Of a stretch of 15,247 bases of DNA, positions 15,225-15,247 are shown one piece after another. Origin of the DNA: Victivallales bacterium (GTDB lineage: Bacteria; Verrucomicrobiota; Lentisphaeria; Oligosphaerales; Oligosphaeraceae); assembly GCA_017431185.1 (NCBI GenBank), contig JAFRLP010000266.1:1-15247 (forward strand), read 5' to 3'. The notes under the pieces were generated by a model. The model was not told where the DNA came from, did no database searches, and worked only from the letters and a program-made list of their open reading frames with translations. Each line of letters starts with the position of its first letter. Position 1 is the stretch's first letter. Both the position numbers and the translations under genes were made by a program.

Positions 15225-15240
15225 ATATAAATATATAAAT
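15225..15240 (-). promoter_or_regulatory. A/T-rich tandem repeat, possible -10 region or operator of the regulator operon
   Basis: Two tandem copies of ATATAAAT (15225-15232 and 15233-15240) in an otherwise G/C-rich stretch, 40 bp before the regulator start. On the minus strand it includes TATATT, a good -10; a -35 would lie past the window edge. Between it and the start is a 5-bp hairpin CCGTC/GACGG (15198-15211) whose arm touches the GGGAGG ribosome site. Confidence 0.3.
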
Positions 15241-15247
15241 GAAAACT

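Overview
The window (15,247 bp) reads as chromosomal DNA of a PVC-group bacterium, most likely Lentisphaeria (Victivallis-like). The best evidence is a pseudopilin of the PVC type ([16 protein letters not shown] start, C-terminal H-X9-DG motif) lying between a GntR/LacI hybrid regulator and a very large secreted LamG protein. Signal peptides and a beta-barrel protein ending in Phe point to a Gram-negative envelope. The taxon is inferred from protein style, not from a marker gene. I see no tRNA, rRNA, CRISPR array, transposase or phage gene.

Layout. (1) 243-2414 (+): penicillin-binding protein 1C, a bifunctional peptidoglycan synthase. A perfect 10-bp hairpin (2441-2463) separates it from the convergent next block. 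(2) 6961-2479 (-): a ferrous iron uptake operon in the order feoA, feoA, feoB, FeoB-associated Cys-rich small membrane protein, then an outer-membrane beta-barrel protein only 33 bp further on. FeoB carries an acidic coiled-coil-like insert of about 250 residues after its first membrane segment. A good promoter (TTGACA-N16-TAAATT) with palindromic operator-like sites and a hairpin-rich leader lies at 6969-7172. (3) 7263-9490 (+): a promoter, then a 148-bp repeat with 18-bp terminal inverted repeats, then a two-gene catabolic pair: an iron-type alcohol dehydrogenase of the HcxA/YbdH type and a DapA-superfamily aldolase with a KDG-aldolase-like signature. A second, inverted copy of the repeat (about 82% identical by hand alignment) lies just after the pair at 9527-9646. 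(4) 15185-9685 (-): a putative operon of the GntR/LacI regulator, the pseudopilin and the 1168-residue secreted protein (LamG, glycoside-hydrolase-like core, C-terminal carbohydrate-binding-like domain).

How they may work together (inference): block 4 looks like a self-regulated surface module for attacking a polysaccharide. Block 3 looks like intracellular breakdown of a sugar acid, the aldolase giving pyruvate plus an aldehyde or oxo product that the dehydrogenase reduces. Block 2 imports Fe2+, which would suit an anaerobic gut or sediment habitat. The most unusual items are the inverted repeat pair around block 3 (one copy starts almost exactly at the predicted transcription start), the FeoB insert, and the beta-barrel gene at the end of the feo operon.
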